From positions 1-23,415 of the forward strand of contig JAUCBJ010003316.1 of the NCBI GenBank assembly GCA_032718475.1: 23,415 nt of DNA, given 5' to 3'. Below the pieces are notes generated by a model. That model was not told where the DNA came from and did not search any database. It worked only from the letters and a program-made list of their open reading frames with translations. Both the position numbers and the translations under genes were made by a program. Below are positions 19,190 to 23,415 of this stretch, one piece after another. Origin of the DNA: Nemertoderma westbladi. Lineage: Eukaryota > Xenacoelomorpha > Nemertodermatida > Nemertodermatidae. Every line of letters starts with the position of its first letter. Within the stretch, counting starts at the first letter, position 1.

Positions 19190-20541
19190 CAAAATTGTAG
19201 TGCAAAACTATACAATAGAATTCTATTAAATCGCATCAGGGATCCCATTGAGAGACTGCTACGTGGAAATCAGAATGGGTTCCGTAAAGGTCGTGGGACC
19301 ATGGAGCCCATTTTGGCACTTAGAAGGATAATTGAAGAGTTATCAAAAAAGAAAGACAGGCATCTGGCTGTTATCTTTGTTGACTTCTTCAAGGCCTTTG
19401 ATTCAGTCTCTCGCTCACGTATGTTCAGCATACTTTCATTATATGGGATTCCTGATGAAATTATTGCAGCAATCAGATCAGTATACGATGGTTCGACAAC
19501 ATTTGTGTCTACTGTTGACGGTGACACAGAACCATTTGAAGTGTTATGGGGCGTCCTCCAAGGAGACACACTTGCACCTTTCTTGTTCATTATTGTGGTT
19601 GACTATGTTCTACGCATGTCCTTAGATCATCATAATGATGATGGGGTGATGATAACTCCACCTACTGGCTCCAGAAGTCGAGGAAATCCTGCCACGTACC
19701 TAACTGATCTAGACTTTGCTGATGACTTAGGAGTACTCTCAGAATCATTAGAGGGAGCCCAGCGGCTCCTCAGCTCATTAGAACATGCTGCTTCTAGTGT
19801 TGGTCTTTTTATTAACTCCAGAAAGACCAAAATTCTGACAGTTAACTTTGAAAGTCCTCAGCAAGTCTCTGATCGGATGAGCATAAGCTCAAAGGATGGT
19901 ATGCTTGAGCATGTGGACGACTTCTGTTACCTGGGATCATGGATCCGGAAGTCAGGTGAGGACCTTCGAATACGTAAGGGAAAGGCATGGGCAGCCTTGA
20001 ATAGGCTTTCCAGGATTTGGAAGTCACCTAGAATTAATCGGAAACTTAAGGTCCGATTATTTAGAGCAGCAGTAGTTGCAGTACTCCTCTACGGGAGTCC
20101 ATGCTGGGCTCTAACTGCTGAGGACACCAAATCTCTGGATGGCACATTCACAAGAATGCTACGCCGGGTACATTGTGTCAAGTACAATGCACACATCTCC
20201 AACCAGACACTATATAACATTTGAGGTGTCTCATTGGTTCCCCCAAGCTTGACACTAGAACAAAATCGCCTCCGCTTTGCAGGACATTGCTTTCGCCGTG
20301 AGGACCAGCCAGTGCATAATCTTGTACTTTGGCAGCCTCATGGAGTGAATAAGCATGGTGGACAGCCCATGACTTTCTTGAGACGCATCTTAAAGGACAC
20401 TGGCCTTAAAGATGCGGATGATCTAGCAAATGTCATGGGTGATAGGGAGTTGTGGCGGTGCAATTTTGTTGACAAGCCGGCACAGCATTCTTAAAAATGC
20501 AGCTGCAATGCAGCATGCCGATCCTAGTAGTAGTAGTAGTA
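19190..20541 (+). mobile_element. Non-LTR retrotransposon, 5'-truncated (copy 3)
   Basis: Homology to copies 1 and 2 begins at about 19193-19201, inside the RT region encoding AKLYNRILLNRI, after a few bases of unclear origin. The element ends GCCGATCC with seven TAG units (20525-20545) overlapping the duplication. By eye it is closer to copy 1 than copy 2 is, and it has only one disabling change, so it is probably the younger insertion. Pre-insertion DNA placed 19189 next to about 20553, some 33 bp before the acceptor of the transposase remnant at 20586. Confidence 0.92.
19202..20494 (+). pseudogene. Reverse transcriptase remnant of copy 3
   Basis: One continuous frame from the truncation point to the family stop codon at 20492-20494. 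It is interrupted only by TGA at 20222-20224, where copy 1 has GGA (YNIGGVSLVPP). Blocks seen: NGFRKGRGT, FVDFFKAFD, GVLQGDTLAPFLF, FADD, GLFINSRKT, LYGSPCWAL, and the C-terminal NFVDKPAQHS. The endonuclease and the first RT segment are missing. The open frame extends upstream to 19118 through flanking DNA by chance. Confidence 0.93.
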
Positions 20542-20552
20542 GTAGTACAATA
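20542..20552. repeat. Target-site duplication of copy 3 (3' side)
   Basis: GTAGTACAATA, identical to 19179-19189, following the TAG tail with ambiguous overlap. Confidence 0.8.
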
Positions 20553-20585
20553 GTAGCACAGCACATGCTGGGTTTTTCTTTTCAG

Positions 20586-21188
20586 GTTTTTATAAATACT
20601 AATAAATTAAGGTCGTTCGTTCCATTTATTGCTGATCTCCCAGCGAAAGCCGACTCATTAAACATGATACACCATATTGGGTACTATGGCTGTCCAGCGT
20701 GCCATATTTATGGTGAATACAGTGTGGATCATCACATGTTACAGTATTTCAATATCAAGACAATTGCAGTAAAGTCCGAACAAAAGCGGAACATTCGTTA
20801 GATGTCTTACGATTGTGGAATGGCTACTGAATTCAAGGTTTTTTTGCTTTATATGGTGACCGCTTTACTTCATTTTTCGGATACCATTCCCCATATTATA
20901 ATTATAGTTTCTTGTCTTTCAATTCCCATATATCTTCTATCAAAGAATAATATTTGGGAAGACGAACTTGTAGGGACGGATTTCTTATTAAACACTTTTA
21001 GAAAGCTTATTGTGGTCGCACAGCTCGGAATGGCAGCCTCATCTCTTTCTCTCCATGCTTTGTTCCACTTGGTAGAACAAGTTCGTAATTTTGGACCGTT
21101 AGGTGGCGTGTCTGCATCTACATTTGAAAGCGCGTTTCATCACTTGGGCGCATTTGTTACCGGTGGTAGTAAGAACAAGGAAATTTAA
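20586..21188 (+). pseudogene. Decayed DNA transposase, middle part (EnSpm/CACTA-like, DUF4218-type)
   Basis: A strong acceptor, GGGTTTTTCTTTTCAG, ends at 20585, and the frame starts in phase 0. The first block reads FVPFIADLPAKADS, then GYYGCPACHIYGE (about 20677-20718). It fits the D.PA......GY..C..C...G signature of CACTA-like and related animal transposases. A TAG at 20799-20801 follows. The same frame resumes with ATEFKVFLLY, a hydrophobic helix, and LSLHALFHLVEQVRNFGPLG plus FESAFHHL, resembling the H.LLHL...V...GPL...S.F.FE pattern of DUF4218-like domains. It ends in TAA at 21186-21188. The usual middle portion between the two blocks appears deleted. No function expected; the superfamily name is moderate confidence. 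Confidence 0.6.
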
Positions 21189-21264
21189 TTGTTAAACTAT
21201 TTTTACGTTTCAAATTGCATGCTCTGTCAAACGTGAACAAGCGCTGCCTTAATTTTTTGATAGC

Positions 21265-21732
21265 AATGGTGTAAATATTGTTGGTAGACTTGGTAGTGTA
21301 ACTTCTTTACCTTGCAACTATTAATGTGTATAGGCCTATAGTGTTAGTGTTATCATTGGTATTATAACTTCAATTGCACACCGCATTTCTGTTAATGGTG
21401 TAATTTTCCATGCATTCAATTACCCGAGAAAGGGCAATTCGGCATCCTTCAATGCCTATTCGAAGTTAGGCGATACATTACTATTTTTGTGTATTGATTA
21501 TATTGTACTAGTTGAATATGATGGTAGGAAATTGTTTTATTGTCTTTGTACCAAATATAAATGCAATGCATTTACTAAACCTTACGATAAACTGCGTTCC
21601 TCTCATTATGCTTTGAAACCTAGTGGCCATTGTATTATTGAAGCTTATAAATTGTTTAATAATTTAATATGTTTGTCACAAAGGCCTGAAATGGTTGTAA
21701 TTCCCTGCATAGACTACTATGAGCACGACTGA
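21265..21732 (+). pseudogene. Decayed DNA transposase, C-terminal part
   Basis: This frame differs from the preceding block. From 21265 it reads NIVGRLGSVTSLPCNY, then stops at 21322-21324 and 21331-21333. It is then open to TGA at 21730-21732: HRISVNGVIFHAFNYPRKG, SFNAYSKLGD, then LVEYDGRKLFYC and CIIEAYKL..VVIPCIDYYEHD. The order NG..FH...Y.R...S, V.Y.G..., then a final IP..D segment matches the C-terminal tail of the same transposase group. An intron could lie between 21188 and here, but the two stops suggest decay. No terminal inverted repeats were found. Confidence 0.55.
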
Positions 21733-22018
21733 GTTTGATATTTTTTAATTAGTTTATTGATTATTACTTAGTTTATTACTTTTTTTCGCTTCAACACTAT
21801 TAGATCCTATTTTTACTACGTAATGCACCCAATGTCGGGCTCATTTTAGACATTTTTAGTTTTATTCATATCTTGGCTGAAAAAATTATGAAATTATTGG
21901 AAAATGTATGTATGCCTCTTTAATATGGCGAGTTTAATAGTCGTAATTTTGTAACCTTGAAGCGAACCCAAACAGATAGCGGATGTGTGTGATTTTTCGT
22001 TAATTTAAATGTTCTGTA
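21733..22018. other. AT-rich spacer, nothing recognised
   Basis: T-rich sequence between the transposase remnant and the solo LTR. No frame, element end or RNA gene is seen. It may include 3' UTR of the decayed transposon. Confidence 0.4.
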
Positions 22019-22023
22019 TATAC
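22019..22023. repeat. Target-site duplication of the solo LTR (left)
   Basis: TATAC immediately precedes TGTGAGCGG and is repeated at 22623-22627 after CGTCACA. Five bases is the usual duplication for many Gypsy-type LTR elements. Confidence 0.75.
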
Positions 22024-22095
22024 TGTGAGCGGATTCAATTCCGCCTCATTACCCTCATAAGTTAGGACAGTGGCGCCTTTTTCAGCAATATTGGA

Positions 22096-22127
22096 GATAC
22101 GAGATTGATAACAACCAATCTCGTATC
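22096..22127. repeat. Perfect 12-bp stem hairpin inside the LTR
   Basis: GATACGAGATTG (22096-22107) and CAATCTCGTATC (22116-22127) are exact reverse complements separated by 8 nt. It sits in the presumed U3 of the solo LTR, where it could be a regulatory dyad or a chance remnant. Confidence 0.9.
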
Positions 22128-22583
22128 ACAACCCAATAACGGGGACAACACAAAACCCCAAAGCCACACAAAGGGAGGTTAGAGGTCAAACCACCTGGTA
22201 AGGGAAAATAACCAACAGGGGCCAACAGGGGGGGAAGGCGTGAAGTAGGTTATCAGCCAATAGGAGCGGGGGAAAGCTATCCACTGGACAAAGGCCACAA
22301 TAGTGTAGAAATGATTAGATATATATTGTCAATGTATAACATTACCGGTTCAGTTACTCAGTCATCAGTTCAGTGCAGACCGGTGATATTCTATACCGTC
22401 ACCGTCACCAATACATATTTACCGGTACAGCATCCATCATACATCAATGCTGCCTAACTGTAACTCTTACTGTGCTATCACATATATTCATTATCTAATA
22501 TCAAGAAACATCAATTAACTCTTATCGTTTTACTGCAACGGCCTTAGCCTAGATATCACCCAAAGGTAAACACGGTGACGCGT

Positions 22584-22593
22584 AATAAATAAA
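22584..22593 (+). promoter_or_regulatory. Polyadenylation signal of the LTR
   Basis: Two overlapping AATAAA hexamers lie about 30 bp before the LTR end, the expected position for the R/U5 boundary. They support the plus orientation of the LTR. Confidence 0.55.
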
Positions 22594-22622
22594 TCCGGTC
22601 GGGATCCCTTGATCCCGTCACA

Positions 22623-22627
22623 TATAC
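22623..22627. repeat. Target-site duplication of the solo LTR (right)
   Basis: TATAC, identical to 22019-22023, directly after the terminal CACA of the LTR. Confidence 0.75.
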
Positions 22628-23415
22628 TTTTATATGAAAATTGAAATATTTTCGATGTTATTGGTTTTCCAGGAGGCTAATCAACACACAACTTGTTAAA
22701 AATATTTATGGTAGTGCAACCATCGGTGCCAATCTTGTGCAAAAGTAACGCAAGTAACGCAAAAGGTCACTTTTCGAGGTCACTGATTACGATAGAACTT
22801 TTTACAGACCTTTTATGGTCGTGCAACTATCAAATTTAGCATCATTTTTTGCTAGGTCTACTTGTAGTTTTCATGTTACATTAGTTTGGTTCATATTTGA
22901 AAATACCACAATCAATAAGAAAGTATATTTTTGAGTGTCACATCTGTGTTCAGCATCCCAAAAAACCCATAAGGTCAGGATAGAATCAGGTTGATTTGGT
23001 GAATATTTTTGATTATCAAATTTTCACGTTGTTTTTCCGTGCCTCGTGGCGCTTACCAAAGTACCAGAAATTCCCTCGTATGTTACAATTGAGTTCCATA
23101 ATCATGATCAGCATCCAAAAAACCAATACACCGCAATTCTGTTTATTTTAAGGGGACAACATTTTTTTGTAAATATCAGTACGAAAAATTTTGGGGATGG
23201 TTGTTAGAATGGAAGCACAGCACGAAAACCAACATAGCTATTTAATTGCCGTTTGCGTTGTGGATATCCAAGATACAGATGAATTACTGATATATTTCTA
23301 AAGTGACCTCCGGGTCCAGATAACGGTGTTGCGATCGTAAAAATATGATGTTTAAATATAGTACAGTATGTTTGTTGATATTTTTTTGTTAGTTTTTCTG
23401 CTTTAACGTTGTTGT
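22628..23415. other. Non-coding, with weak diverged repeats
   Basis: TTTATGGT.GTGCAAC.ATC occurs near 22705 and 22812, and CAGCATCC(C)AAAAAACC near 22952 and 23110. This suggests worn tandem units of about 105-160 bp. Some AAATTTTCA-type words recall the 18405-18870 repeats, but I cannot show a common origin. No gene, exon or RNA is supported. Confidence 0.4.

Larger units (their letters stand above)
22024..22622. mobile_element. Solo LTR (599 bp)
   Basis: It starts TGTGAGCGGATTC and ends GATCCCGTCACA, so the outer five bases are perfect inverted repeats (TGTGA/TCACA) and the next bases are similar in inverse. TATAC flanks both sides. Inside: a TATA-like ATATATAT near 22319-22326, and AATAAA at 22584-22589 and 22588-22593, about 30 bp before the right end as in a short U5. 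This reads as a plus-orientation LTR. A hairpin, GATACGAGATTG/CAATCTCGTATC (22096-22127), lies in the presumed U3. No primer-binding site, polypurine tract or gag-pol coding flanks it. It is therefore a recombination-derived solo LTR. Gypsy-like is likely from its ends but unproven. Confidence 0.78.

Noticed and set aside
22061-22067. TGGCGCC as a retroviral-type primer-binding site
   Set aside because: It lies inside the 22024-22622 unit defined by inverted ends and target duplications, and no LTR ends just before it.

Overview
The window is eukaryotic and almost certainly metazoan, most likely a marine invertebrate and possibly a deuterostome. It is AT-rich and gene-poor. It has GT-AG bounded short exons, several retroelement classes, a minisatellite and satellite-like repeats. 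The species cannot be fixed from the sequence.

Host gene. Two short plus-strand exons, 3532-3561 (30 nt) and 6861-6960 (100 nt), have consensus splice sites and matching phases. Spliced, they read VKKANLRGQT + N + [17 protein letters not shown]..., then [13 protein letters not shown]. This closely resembles the start of the N-terminal C2A domain of UNC13/Munc13, the presynaptic vesicle-priming protein. I find neither the start-codon exon nor the exon that should follow. Most of the window is therefore probably intron of an unc-13 homologue.

Repeats and elements, left to right. (1) 1639-1852: a foldback-like insertion whose arms are 17-bp tandem repeats, 5 copies facing 3 inverted copies, bracketed by an 8-bp direct repeat. 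(2) 4619-5994: 32 apparently identical copies of a 43-bp unit, inside the intron between the two unc-13 exons. (3) 7838-8998, minus: decayed Penelope-like element with the end of the reverse transcriptase and a GIY-YIG nuclease. (4) 9189-12933, minus: a nearly complete 3.7-kb APE-endonuclease/RT non-LTR retrotransposon (copy 1). (5) 16515-18107 and 19190-20541, plus: two 5'-truncated copies of the same family (copies 2 and 3), each with target-site duplications and a (TAG)n tail. (6) 15451-15569 and 18116-18229: a dispersed repeat. (7) About 18405-18870: a degenerate tandem repeat of about 145-160 bp with a palindrome in each unit. (8) 20586-21732, plus: a decayed DNA transposase resembling the EnSpm/CACTA-like, DUF4218-containing group. 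(9) 22024-22622: a 599-bp solo LTR with TSD TATAC. (10) 22628-23415: weak repeats.

How it fits together. The elements show the usual relation of an autonomous-type non-LTR element to its 5'-truncated offspring, inserted among older debris. Every mobile coding region carries at least one visible disablement. I see no operon-like system, CRISPR array or novel enzyme system. The most unusual items are the perfectly homogeneous minisatellite whose units begin and end like splice sites, and the foldback element with tandem-repeat arms. The 17-bp, 43-bp and TSD coordinates were counted by hand from the sequence; family names come from motif recognition without database searches.
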